Positions 42,258 through 49,881 of a DNA stretch of 64,000 nt are shown piece by piece; positions within the stretch are counted from its first letter, which is position 1; every line of letters begins with the position of its first letter. Below the pieces are notes generated by a model. The model had not been told where the DNA came from. It made no database searches and worked only from the letters and a program-made list of their open reading frames with translations. Position numbers and translations under genes: made by a program. Location of the stretch: contig CP019154.1 in the NCBI GenBank assembly GCA_002844335.1, positions 496,001 to 560,000 on the forward strand. The letters run 5' to 3'. This stretch comes from Haloarcula taiwanensis (GTDB lineage Archaea; Halobacteriota; Halobacteria; Halobacteriales; Haloarculaceae).

Positions 42258-42684
42258 TACTAGAACTGTGTTGGTCAAACGTATTAATTCTACGCTTAAT
42301 TTACAGGTCAGGTTACTTATATATGGGTCGAAAACTCAGTTTGCTTGACTAGAACATCGGCCCTCTCGTCGAGGCTGTGGCTGCTTCGATGCAACGCCGT
42401 ACGGACCGTGATATCCTACACGCAACTGTGCTCCTGTCGCAACTGGACTGGCTCCACAGCACAGTAACTTCTGCGGGGGCGTTCCGGTCAGACGATTCTC
42501 GCTCGTCAGTTCAACCGACGTGCAGACAGACGACGAACGGTCACTGCCGCCACTAAACTCTGTTTCGGCCACTCACCGTACGACATCGAACCGGCGTGAC
42601 CGTTCAGTCGGTCACGGTTCGGGGATGGCCTGCCAGTTGGTCGGCTTCCGGTCCGCTGTCCCGACCCAAGCGATGTGATCTGCC
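42258..42684. other. 427-base gap without assigned gene
   Basis: This stretch contains AT-rich promoter-like sequence next to the HalOD1 gene (42280-42330, including TTACTTATATATGG) and a 78-codon minus-strand frame (42336-42572). That frame is serine- and cysteine-rich, not acidic, and I do not accept it as a gene. Nothing else was recognised. Confidence 0.4.
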
Positions 42685-44577
42685 CTATTCGTCTTCGTCA
42701 ACGTCTTCGAAGTCGGCGTCGACGTACTCCTCGCCCTGCTCGGCCGCGCCGCCCGGTCCGGCAGCCCCACCGGGACCGGCTCCGGCCGCGCCACCCGGAC
42801 CAGCGCCCGCAGCGCCGCCGGCGGCCTGCTGGGCCTGCTCCTGGTACATCTGCTTCCCGATCTCCTGCAGTTCCTCGCTCAGGGTCTCGGTGACTTCCTC
42901 GTAGTCTTCTTTCGTGGCGTCCTCGTCGTCGAGGACTTCCTCGACGTCCTCGATTTTGGCCTCGATGTCGGCCCGGAGGTCGTCGTCTATCTCCTCCTCG
43001 TTTTCGTCGAGGAGTGTCTCGGCGCGGCGGACGGACGCCTCGGCCTCGTTGCGGGCTTCGATACGCTCGCGGCGCTGTTCGTCCTCCTCGGCGTGCTGTT
43101 CGGCCTCCTGTTGCATCTCTTCGATCTGCTCGTCGGAGAGGCCGGCACCGCCTTCGATGGTAATGTCCTCCTTGTTGCCCGAGCCCTTGTCCTCGGCTTC
43201 GACGTTGACGATACCGTTCTCGTCGATGTTGAACGACACTTCAATCTGGGGCGTGCCCGCAGGGGCCGGCGGGATGCCCGAGAGCGCGAACGCGCCGAGC
43301 AGTTCGTTCTCCTCGGCGATTTCACGCTCGCCCTGGAAGACGCGAATCTGGACCTGCGTCTGGTTGTCCTGGGCGGTGGTGAATATTTTGGACTCCTCGG
43401 TCGGGATAGTGGTGTTCTTCTCGATGAGGCGCTCGAACAGGCCGCCCTTGACCTCGACGCCCAGCGACAGCGGCGTCACGTCGAGCAGGACGATGTCGTC
43501 CACGTCGCCACTCAGGACGCCGGCCTGGATGGCCGCGCCCAGCGCGACGGCCTCGTCGGGGTTGACGTTCTTCTTGGGCTCCTGGCCGGTCATCTCCTCG
43601 ACCTTGTCCTGGACCTGGGGCATCCGCGTCGACCCGCCGACGAGGATGACCTCGTCGATGTCGCTTTTCGTGTAGTCGGCGTCGGCCAGGGCCTGCTCCG
43701 TCGGGCCGACGGTGCGCTCGATGAGGTCCTCGGTGAGCGACTCGAACTTCGCGCGCGTGAGTTTCTGTTCGAGGTCCAGCGGGCCGTCGTCGGTGGTCGC
43801 GATAAAGGGGAGGTTGATGCGGGTCTCCTTGCGCGAGGAGAGCTCGATTTTGGCCTCCTCGGCGGCCTCGGTCAGCCGCTGGAGGGCCTGCCGGTCGTCG
43901 CGCAGGTCGATGCCGTGTTCGGCCTCGAACTCGTCGGCGAGGTAGTCGATGATGGCGTGGTCCCAGTCGTCGCCACCGAGGTCGTTGTCGCCGTTCGTGG
44001 CGACGACCTCGTAGACGCCCCCGCCCAGGTCGAGGATGGACACGTCGAAGGTCCCCCCGCCGAGGTCGTACACGAGGACGGTCTGGTCGGACTCGTCGTC
44101 CAGCCCGTAGGCCATCGCGGCCGCGGTCGGCTCGTTGACGATGCGTTCGACCTCGAAGCCGGCGATCTCGCCGGCGTCCTTGGTCGCTTGGCGCTGGCGG
44201 TCGTTGAAGTATGCCGGGACCGTAATGACGGCCTTCTCGATTTCGTCGCCGAGGTACTCCTCGGCGTCGTGTTTGATCTTCTGCAGAATCATCGCCGAGA
44301 CCTGTTCCGGCGTGTACTCTTCTCCGTCCAGTTCGACCGTGTAGTCGTCGTCGCCCATGTGGCGCTTGATCGACTGGATCGTCTCGTCGGGGTTCTTTAC
44401 CGCCTGGTTCTTCGCCGGTTTCCCAACGAGTCGCTCGCCGTCGTCGAACGCGACGACGGACGGTGTTGTCCGCTCGCCTTCGCCGTTGACAATGATTTCA
44501 GGGTCGCCACCTTCCATGACCGCGAACGCGCTGTTCGTGGTCCCAAGGTCGATACCCAGAATCTTGTTGCTCGCCAT
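42685..44577 (-). CDS. dnaK: Chaperone DnaK (Hsp70)
   Basis: The 630-residue ATP-dependent chaperone starts [20 protein letters not shown]. ATPase-site motifs [21 protein letters not shown] and [13 protein letters not shown] are present. The substrate domain with the DVTPLSLG linker and a helical lid follow. The C-terminus is unusually rich in Gly, Ala and Pro (repeated GAGPGGAA) before the acidic end EDVDEDE. It is transcribed after grpE, 165 bases away, in the same direction. Confidence 0.98.
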   Translation of the reverse strand: MASNKILGIDLGTTNSAFAVMEGGDPEIIVNGEGERTTPSVVAFDDGERLVGKPAKNQAVKNPDETIQSIKRHMGDDDYTVELDGEEYTPEQVSAMILQKIKHDAEEYLGDEIEKAVITVPAYFNDRQRQATKDAGEIAGFEVERIVNEPTAAAMAYGLDDESDQTVLVYDLGGGTFDVSILDLGGGVYEVVATNGDNDLGGDDWDHAIIDYLADEFEAEHGIDLRDDRQALQRLTEAAEEAKIELSSRKETRINLPFIATTDDGPLDLEQKLTRAKFESLTEDLIERTVGPTEQALADADYTKSDIDEVILVGGSTRMPQVQDKVEEMTGQEPKKNVNPDEAVALGAAIQAGVLSGDVDDIVLLDVTPLSLGVEVKGGLFERLIEKNTTIPTEESKIFTTAQDNQTQVQIRVFQGEREIAEENELLGAFALSGIPPAPAGTPQIEVSFNIDENGIVNVEAEDKGSGNKEDITIEGGAGLSDEQIEEMQQEAEQHAEEDEQRRERIEARNEAEASVRRAETLLDENEEEIDDDLRADIEAKIEDVEEVLDDEDATKEDYEEVTETLSEELQEIGKQMYQEQAQQAAGGAAGAGPGGAAGAGPGGAAGPGGAAEQGEEYVDADFEDVDEDE

Positions 44578-44742
44578 CTTACCCGCTCATAGCGGATTGG
44601 GCCGGTTAAAAGTTGCTAGATGTACTGATTGGAAAAACGGACAAAGGGACCTCCTCCGGGCGGTTTTATACTCGATAGTCTCCTCTGACCGGTGATTATT
44701 TAATGTACCGCTATACGACCGCTATACCGTTGATATCGCCCG

Positions 44743-45423
44743 CTATTCCTCGCCCTCGCTGACTGTGACCTGTGCCTCGCGCAACACTTTGTCGGCCATC
44801 TCGTAGCCCGGCCGGTGGACATCGGCGATTGCTCCGTCGGGCTGGTCGCTGTCGACGCGGGCAAGCACCTGATGCTGCGTCGGATCGACGTCTCCGCCGG
44901 GATCGGGGTCGATAACCTCGACGTTCTCGGCATCGAGCACGTCGTCAAGCTGGCGAAGCGTGGACTCGACCCCGCCCCTGATATCAGTGTCCTCGTCTTG
45001 TTCGAGCGCGCGCTCCAGATTGTCCCGAACGTCGAGCAGGCGCGTTACGAGGTCTTCGGTGGCACGCTTCTGTTCCTGCTCGCGGCGCTTGTCCATCCGC
45101 TTTTTGTAGTTCTGGAACTCCGCTTGCTTGCGTTTGAGCTTTTCCTCCAGCTCCTCGATGTCGTCGTCCTGCTGTTCGACCTGCGATTCGAGGCTGTCCA
45201 CGCGCGACCGTAGCGCGGAGAGTTCGCGGGCGATGTCTTCAGGATCCGATTTGGCGACCCGGTCGACCAATTCGTCGTCGATATCGAACTCGCCCAGGTC
45301 AACCTCATCCGCGTTGCCGCCCTCGGGCACGTCCTCGAAATCCGCGTCGCCGTCCGCTTGCGCCTCGCTCGCGGTCGACTCCTCGGTCGCGGCCGCGTCG
45401 TCGGCTGCGTCCTGCTCAGTCAT
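44743..45423 (-). CDS. grpE: Nucleotide exchange factor GrpE
   Basis: The 226-residue protein has a long acidic N-terminal tail (residues 1-60) and a coiled coil (residues 65-120: VDSLESQVEQQDDDIEELEE). The GrpE core follows (FQNYKKRMDKRREQEQKRA, LLDVRDNLERAL) with the beta domain VIDPDPGGDVDPTQHQVLA. It releases ADP from DnaK. It is upstream of dnaK on the same strand. Confidence 0.96.
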   Translation of the reverse strand: MTEQDAADDAAATEESTASEAQADGDADFEDVPEGGNADEVDLGEFDIDDELVDRVAKSDPEDIARELSALRSRVDSLESQVEQQDDDIEELEEKLKRKQAEFQNYKKRMDKRREQEQKRATEDLVTRLLDVRDNLERALEQDEDTDIRGGVESTLRQLDDVLDAENVEVIDPDPGGDVDPTQHQVLARVDSDQPDGAIADVHRPGYEMADKVLREAQVTVSEGEE

Positions 45424-45498
45424 ACCCGATAGAAGTCGTCACGTAAATAAAAGGATTCAGAAACGGTCTGGCGGTGACACTGTCCACCGACACTGGTA

Positions 45499-45690
45499 TC
45501 ACAGGAGGAAGCTGACGACCATCAGGACGAGGAAAACGACCACAAGTATTTTCGCGATTCGCATGCTGAGCCCCGCGATACCGCCCAGACCAGCCAGTCC
45601 GGCGACGACGGCGAGGACGAGAAACAGCAGGGCCAGTTCGAGGAACCCGCCGCCGGCTTGGAGCGGGGCCGTGGTCAGTAGGTGCGTCAT
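45499..45690 (-). CDS. DUF1328-like small membrane protein
   Basis: The 63-residue protein starts [20 protein letters not shown] and has two hydrophobic segments ([18 protein letters not shown] and [21 protein letters not shown]) joined by a Gly-rich loop. The pattern [18 protein letters not shown] followed by IAKIL is that of YtjA/DUF1328 proteins. A TTG codon 12 bases upstream is rejected in favour of ATG. Confidence 0.8.
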   Translation of the reverse strand: MTHLLTTAPLQAGGGFLELALLFLVLAVVAGLAGLGGIAGLSMRIAKILVVVFLVLMVVSFLL

Positions 45691-45735
45691 GACCGTAGCC
45701 AACGCCTTCTCCCCGGTTTATTATACAGCCACTAA

Positions 45736-46356
45736 TCAGGGGTCGACAGCGAACGCCCCGGGGTCGTACTGGAACCGCGTGCGGTAGGCCTCCCACTCGT
45801 CGAGTTCCTCGAGACGGTACTTGCCGAAGGTGGGGTTCCGGACCAGCTCCAGTTCCGCGAGCCGTTCCTGAACCGGGTCGAACAGAGTCCCCCAGTCGAG
45901 CTCTCGGAGCGATTCGTCCGGGTTTTCGTCGTTCTCGGTGAACGTCAGGCCGTTATCGGTTCGCTCGATGGTCCCGTACTGGTACCGACTCCAGACGGTG
46001 TACTCTCCGAACGGAACGGTCTCAGTCGGCGGCGGCGGGCGGCGGTACTGTGCCTGGAACCGCTGGTGTGTCTCACCGCCACCCCACAGCACCCCGCGGG
46101 TAAGGAGCTTTATTCGTCGGTTGGCGTCTACGCCGCTGTTGTAGACGACGCGTGCGTGCTCGTACTCACTGGACTGAAACTGTTCGGCGACGTCGTCGTC
46201 GTGGTGAACGTCGACCTCGTGCTGATACGGTAACGGCGTCCGGAGGGCGCGTTCGAGCACCGAGACCGTCTCAGCGCCCCGGCGCAGGTCGTCGTACGGT
46301 CCTGTTCCACGCCACTGCGCCGGGTCGGCCTCGTCGGGGTCGACCCATCGGTCCAT
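45736..46356 (-). CDS. Haloarchaeal conserved protein of unknown function
   Basis: The 206-residue soluble acidic protein starts MDRWVDPDEADPAQWRGTGP. It is rich in aromatic and charged residues (TVWSRYQYGTIERTD; RRPPPPTETVPFGE) and shows no known motif. A region with strands at 60-95 (VVYNSGVDANRRIKLLTRGV) suggests a mixed fold. It lies between the DUF1328 gene and cbf5 on the same strand. Function unknown. Confidence 0.7.
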   Translation of the reverse strand: MDRWVDPDEADPAQWRGTGPYDDLRRGAETVSVLERALRTPLPYQHEVDVHHDDDVAEQFQSSEYEHARVVYNSGVDANRRIKLLTRGVLWGGGETHQRFQAQYRRPPPPTETVPFGEYTVWSRYQYGTIERTDNGLTFTENDENPDESLRELDWGTLFDPVQERLAELELVRNPTFGKYRLEELDEWEAYRTRFQYDPGAFAVDP

Positions 46357-46444
46357 GCTAATACTATGTTGGAGACGGTCTTAGTTTTTCCCGCGACGTG
46401 CGCATCCCGCTCAGCACGACCGCCGCCGGCACCAGCACGCCCGC

Positions 46445-47335
46445 TCATACCAGCACGCGGTCGATTTCGACAACAAGGCCATCAGCTGCGTCCGGGTCGC
46501 CAACGAGCGTTCCGAGACAGACTGCAACGCCACCGGGAGTAATGGTGACGACCTGCGACCCCATCTCAGCCGTCGCGTCACCTACTTCGGCCGGGCCGGC
46601 TTCGATGACGCCCGGCGCGTACACCGGCGCACCCTCGGCGACTTCGCGGGCGGCGCTGGGCGCAATTATGACCTGCGGCAGGTGGACCAGCGCGCGTTCT
46701 GCAGGCTGGATAATCTCGCGCACCTCCGACTCGTCCCCCTCCTCGGCGAACGCGAGCGCGTCCACGAGGTCGTGCATCGTCGACAGCGACGCGTCGTCGA
46801 AGGTCCCCGTCGCCGTCCGTCGGAGGTCACCCATGTGTGCGCCGGTTCCCGCTGCCAGTCCGATATCGTGGCACAGTTTCCGGATGTATGTCCCCGACTC
46901 ACAGCGCACCCGGAGAAGCAGGCGGCGCTCCTCGCGTTCAAGCACGTCCAGCGAGTGAATTCGGCGAGAGCGCAACTGGCGCTTCACCGCGCTTTTCCGA
47001 GGTGGCTTCTGGTAGATGTCCGTCTCGAACTCGGCGACGATGTCCGTGATGTCTGCCGGGGCCTGGTCGTGGAGCTCCAGCACCGTCACGTACTCCTTGA
47101 CCGCGTCGTCGAACACCTGCGCCATCCGGGCGGCGTCGCCGAGCAACACGGGGAGACAGCCGGTCACCTTCGGGTCGAGCGTCCCGCCGTGAGCGACCCG
47201 GTCCTGGCCAGTGGCGTCCCGAATCCAGGCCGCGACCTGGTGGGCCGAGGGTCCCGGGGGCTTATCGAGGTTGACGACACCGAAGGACCGAAGCGAATCC
47301 AGATCCCGTTCGTCGGGCGGGGCACGGAGCGTCAT
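46445..47335 (-). CDS. cbf5: Archaeal pseudouridine synthase Cbf5 (TruB family)
   Basis: The 296-residue protein is the catalytic subunit of H/ACA RNA-guided pseudouridylation and can also act on tRNA U55. The catalytic Asp is in VAHGGTLDPKVTGCLPVLL. Other TruB elements are VKEYVTVLELHD and RCESGTYIRKLCHDIG. A C-terminal PUA domain starts around residue 210 (HLPQVIIAPSAAREVAEGAPV). It is the last gene of the adk-DUF106-cmk-cbf5 block and follows cmk by four bases. Confidence 0.95.
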   Translation of the reverse strand: MTLRAPPDERDLDSLRSFGVVNLDKPPGPSAHQVAAWIRDATGQDRVAHGGTLDPKVTGCLPVLLGDAARMAQVFDDAVKEYVTVLELHDQAPADITDIVAEFETDIYQKPPRKSAVKRQLRSRRIHSLDVLEREERRLLLRVRCESGTYIRKLCHDIGLAAGTGAHMGDLRRTATGTFDDASLSTMHDLVDALAFAEEGDESEVREIIQPAERALVHLPQVIIAPSAAREVAEGAPVYAPGVIEAGPAEVGDATAEMGSQVVTITPGGVAVCLGTLVGDPDAADGLVVEIDRVLV

Positions 47336-47339
47336 CGGC

Positions 47340-47918
47340 TCAGAACTCGTACCGGATGTTCTCGACCGGTGCCTTCCCTTCGTCGCCGTCGGGACTGTAC
47401 GACTCGACGGCGTGCAGCGTCACGCTCAGGACGCCCTGCGGGTCCCAGCGGGCGGTGTTGACCGACAGGTCGTAGATAGAGAGGTCGTCGAAGTCGATGT
47501 CGTAGTAGTCGCTGTAGCGCTGGGCTTCGCTCTCGCCGCGCTCTTTCGTCTCGGTCTTGGCCTGCTCGAAGGGCTTGTTCTCGCGGGTCGCGATGCGGTC
47601 GGCGCGCACGTCCAGGGGCGCTGTCAGCCACAGTTTCATGTCGGCGTACTCGCCGGCCATCCAGCCGGCCAGACGGGATTCCAGCACGAGGTCGTCGCGC
47701 TCGGCGGCGATGTCCCTGAGTCGCCGGTCGAGGTCGCGGTCTATCTGGTCGTCCTCCTCGGCGGCCTTGTTCAGTTCCAGCGGCGTCATCCCGCGTTCCT
47801 CGGCCAGCGAGCGGAAGATGTCGCCGCCGCTGACGTGCTCGTAATTCAGTGCGTCGGCCAGACTCTTGGCAAGTGTACTCTTGCCGCTGCCGGCCGGCCC
47901 GGAGACGGTAATCAACAT
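47340..47918 (-). CDS. cmk: Cytidylate kinase (archaeal type)
   Basis: The 192-residue enzyme phosphorylates CMP and dCMP. The P-loop GPAGSGKST is at residues 7-15, the NMP-binding segment [16 protein letters not shown] follows, and RLAGWMAG and RIATRENKP correspond to the CMP-site and lid. The length and order fit archaeal Cmk, which differs from the bacterial form. It lies between DUF106 and cbf5 with short gaps, so it is probably operon-encoded. Confidence 0.95.
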   Translation of the reverse strand: MLITVSGPAGSGKSTLAKSLADALNYEHVSGGDIFRSLAEERGMTPLELNKAAEEDDQIDRDLDRRLRDIAAERDDLVLESRLAGWMAGEYADMKLWLTAPLDVRADRIATRENKPFEQAKTETKERGESEAQRYSDYYDIDFDDLSIYDLSVNTARWDPQGVLSVTLHAVESYSPDGDEGKAPVENIRYEF

Positions 47919-47963
47919 AGAGGTGTTCGGGTGGCCCCGATAGAAAGGGCTGTCTCTTCGCGC

Positions 47964-48854
47964 CTACCCGGTCGGCGTCGTCTCGACGTTGAGCGCCTTC
48001 CGGATGATCTGGGTGAACGAGAGCGAGCACAGGAAGTACCAGACAATCCACGCCTGTACCGGGCCGACGACGCCGTTGCGCCACGCCTCAACCTCCCCGA
48101 AGATGGGGAGCGTAATCACCGGGCTCGCCTCGACGCCGGCTCCGAAGACGATCCAGTAGAGCCAGAGGAACAACGGGATGTTGACCAGCATGATCCACAC
48201 CATCGGGCGGAACTGCTGTTTGAACATCCCCATCTGGTCGGTCATCAGCTCCATCTGCTCCTCTTCGAGCCGGTCTAGCGCTTCCTGGTCGTCGCGTTCC
48301 TTTGCAGCTTTGCGGCGCTCTTTCAGGTCCTCCATCTTCTCCTGATGGTCGCCCATCCCCGACATGTCCATAAGGTTGTCCTGCAGAATCGTCGAGGTAG
48401 TCCCGGTAATAATCGCAAGCACCAGGATGACGACATAAAAGGGGAGCATATCGTTGAGCGGTCCGAGGACGATATCGATGACCCCGCCCGCGATAACGTC
48501 TCGAACAGACGTCATCGAGTAGCCGGCAAACAGGCCGAGCGTTCCGAGGCCGGCGAGCTTGTCCCACTTCGACCAGCCGCTGTCCTCGTCATCATCGCTC
48601 GGTGCCGCGTCGGACTCTTCGAGCGCCTCGCGGACGCCCTCGGGGTCGTCGATGACGAACCCCTCGCCATCGGCGTCGATGAGCAGGCCGGACTCGATGA
48701 GCCGTCCCCACTCACCGCTCGTGAGGTCGTCACTCACGTCACTCCAGGTGACGGTCCCGTTCTCTTCGGCCGCAGCGAGCACCGTCGAGAGCGCGTCAGT
48801 CATTGCCTCGCCGTCTTCGGCGAGTCGTTCTACCTTCGGCGCGGTACGTGCCAT
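47964..48854 (-). CDS. DUF106 / EMC3-TMCO1-like (Oxa1 superfamily) membrane insertase protein
   Basis: The 296-residue protein has a helix-turn-helix-like acidic N-terminal 95 residues and then three membrane segments (about 130-155, 220-240, 265-285). The long cytosolic coiled coil EDLKERRKAAKERDDQEALDRL lies between the first two. This is the Oxa1-superfamily layout of archaeal DUF106, a YidC/EMC3-like insertase. The N-terminal winged-helix-like part (TVTWSDVSDDLTSGEWGRL) is a haloarchaeal addition. Confidence 0.9.
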   Translation of the reverse strand: MARTAPKVERLAEDGEAMTDALSTVLAAAEENGTVTWSDVSDDLTSGEWGRLIESGLLIDADGEGFVIDDPEGVREALEESDAAPSDDDEDSGWSKWDKLAGLGTLGLFAGYSMTSVRDVIAGGVIDIVLGPLNDMLPFYVVILVLAIITGTTSTILQDNLMDMSGMGDHQEKMEDLKERRKAAKERDDQEALDRLEEEQMELMTDQMGMFKQQFRPMVWIMLVNIPLFLWLYWIVFGAGVEASPVITLPIFGEVEAWRNGVVGPVQAWIVWYFLCSLSFTQIIRKALNVETTPTG

Positions 48855-48941
48855 TGTGTGTGCTTGAGTTGCGACGGCATATCAACGTTTTACTCTGACT
48901 GTCTCGACGACATCGGCCTCGAACGGTAGTTCCGCCGGGTC

Positions 48942-49592
48942 TCAGGCCGTCTGTGCGTCGACAGCGTCCTGAATATCGCTCCAGACCTCGTCGGGCGTCT
49001 GCTCGCCATCGACAGCGACGAAGCCGTCGTGGTCCTCGTAGTGGTCGATGACCGGCGCGGTGTTGTCGTCGAACACGTCCAGTCGGTTGCGGACGGACTC
49101 CTCGTTGTCGTCGTCGCGCTGGATGAGGTCGCCACCACACTCGTCACAGACGCCCTCCTCCTCGGGTTGGTTGAACTCGACGTGGAAGTTCGCGCCACAG
49201 TCGTCACAGACGCGGCGGCCGGTGAGTCGGTCGACCAGTTCCTCGCGGGACACGTCTAGCGAGAGGATGACGTCGAGGTCGGTCATCCCCTCGAGTTCCT
49301 CGGCCTGGTCGAGGTTGCGTGGATAGCCGTCGAGCACGAAGCCGTCGGCCTGTGAGAGGGCTTCGTCGACAATAGCGTTGACTACCGCGTCCGGTACGAG
49401 GTCGCCCGCTTCCATGTACTCGCGGGGCGTGTCGTACTCGGTATCCATGTCGCTGATGTCCATGTCTTTGTTCGCCCGGAGCGCGTCACCGGTCGTGATG
49501 TGCTCGACGCCGTACTCCTCGGCGAGGTTGGCGCTCTGCGTTCCTTTGCCGGCTCCCGGCGGCCCGAGAATCAGGATTCGCGGATTCGACAT
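48942..49592 (-). CDS. adk: Adenylate kinase
   Basis: The 216-residue enzyme has the P-loop [10 protein letters not shown] at residues 9-18, the NMP-bind DGYPRN segment and the lid region. The lid carries a Zn-finger of two CxxC pairs (CDDC and CDEC), a feature of zinc-lid kinases. The [17 protein letters not shown] region is the AMP-binding arm. An upstream frame exists, but ATG 49592 gives the standard N-terminus [13 protein letters not shown]. secY, its usual neighbour in archaea, is not present upstream. Confidence 0.96.
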   Translation of the reverse strand: MSNPRILILGPPGAGKGTQSANLAEEYGVEHITTGDALRANKDMDISDMDTEYDTPREYMEAGDLVPDAVVNAIVDEALSQADGFVLDGYPRNLDQAEELEGMTDLDVILSLDVSREELVDRLTGRRVCDDCGANFHVEFNQPEEEGVCDECGGDLIQRDDDNEESVRNRLDVFDDNTAPVIDHYEDHDGFVAVDGEQTPDEVWSDIQDAVDAQTA

Positions 49593-49744
49593 GGTCTGGG
49601 TTTCCGAGGGGTCCGTTAAATGGTTGTCCAAATGCGTCTGTCGGAGCGAGACGCGTCAGGCGATGTCTAGAAGGGTGCGGGTACGCTCCCATCGCTGTCC
49701 GCGGTATAATGTGGTCCGTCCGGAAACCGGAGTGGTTTTATGAA

Positions 49745-49758
49745 TTAGGTCCACCTAA
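49745..49758. promoter_or_regulatory. DtxR/IdeR-like palindrome 1 upstream of surface glycoprotein gene
   Basis: TTAGGT-CC-ACCTAA is a perfect inverted repeat, the distal copy of three with consensus TTAGG-N4-CCTAA. It lies 124 bases before the csg start, adjacent to TATA-like sequence (TTTTATGA at about 49735 and AAAATATG at 49758). Confidence 0.55.
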
Positions 49759-49824
49759 AAATATGCTGCGCCGGTGAGATGGCCAGATTGACCGATACAG
49801 CGCGGTTCGATAAGCATCATGTTT

Positions 49825-49838
49825 TTTGGCTAGCCTAA
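49825..49838. promoter_or_regulatory. DtxR/IdeR-like palindrome 2
   Basis: TTTGGCTAGCCTAA matches TTAGG-N4-CCTAA with one mismatch, and the inner GGCTAGCC is perfect. Centre-to-centre spacing is 80 bases from copy 1 and 38 from copy 3. Confidence 0.5.
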
Positions 49839-49862
49839 AATTCGAAATCTATTTGTACTGTT

Positions 49863-49876
49863 TTAGGCATGCCTAA
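49863..49876. promoter_or_regulatory. DtxR/IdeR-like palindrome 3, overlapping the csg start region
   Basis: TTAGGCATGCCTAA is a perfect palindrome, 16 bases when extended (49862-49877). It ends six bases before the ATG at 49882. TTAGG/CCTAA half-sites are those of the DtxR/IdeR metal-regulator family; no regulator gene for it is in the window. Confidence 0.6.
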
Positions 49877-49881
49877 ATCGC

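Noticed and set aside
42336-42572. A 78-codon minus-strand frame in the gap before dnaK
   Set aside because: It is serine- and cysteine-rich and not acidic, unlike real genes here; no start signal or homology pattern was recognised.
43093-44592. A 499-codon plus-strand open frame
   Set aside because: It is entirely antisense to dnaK, and its sequence is a Val/Leu/Asp-rich mirror without domains.
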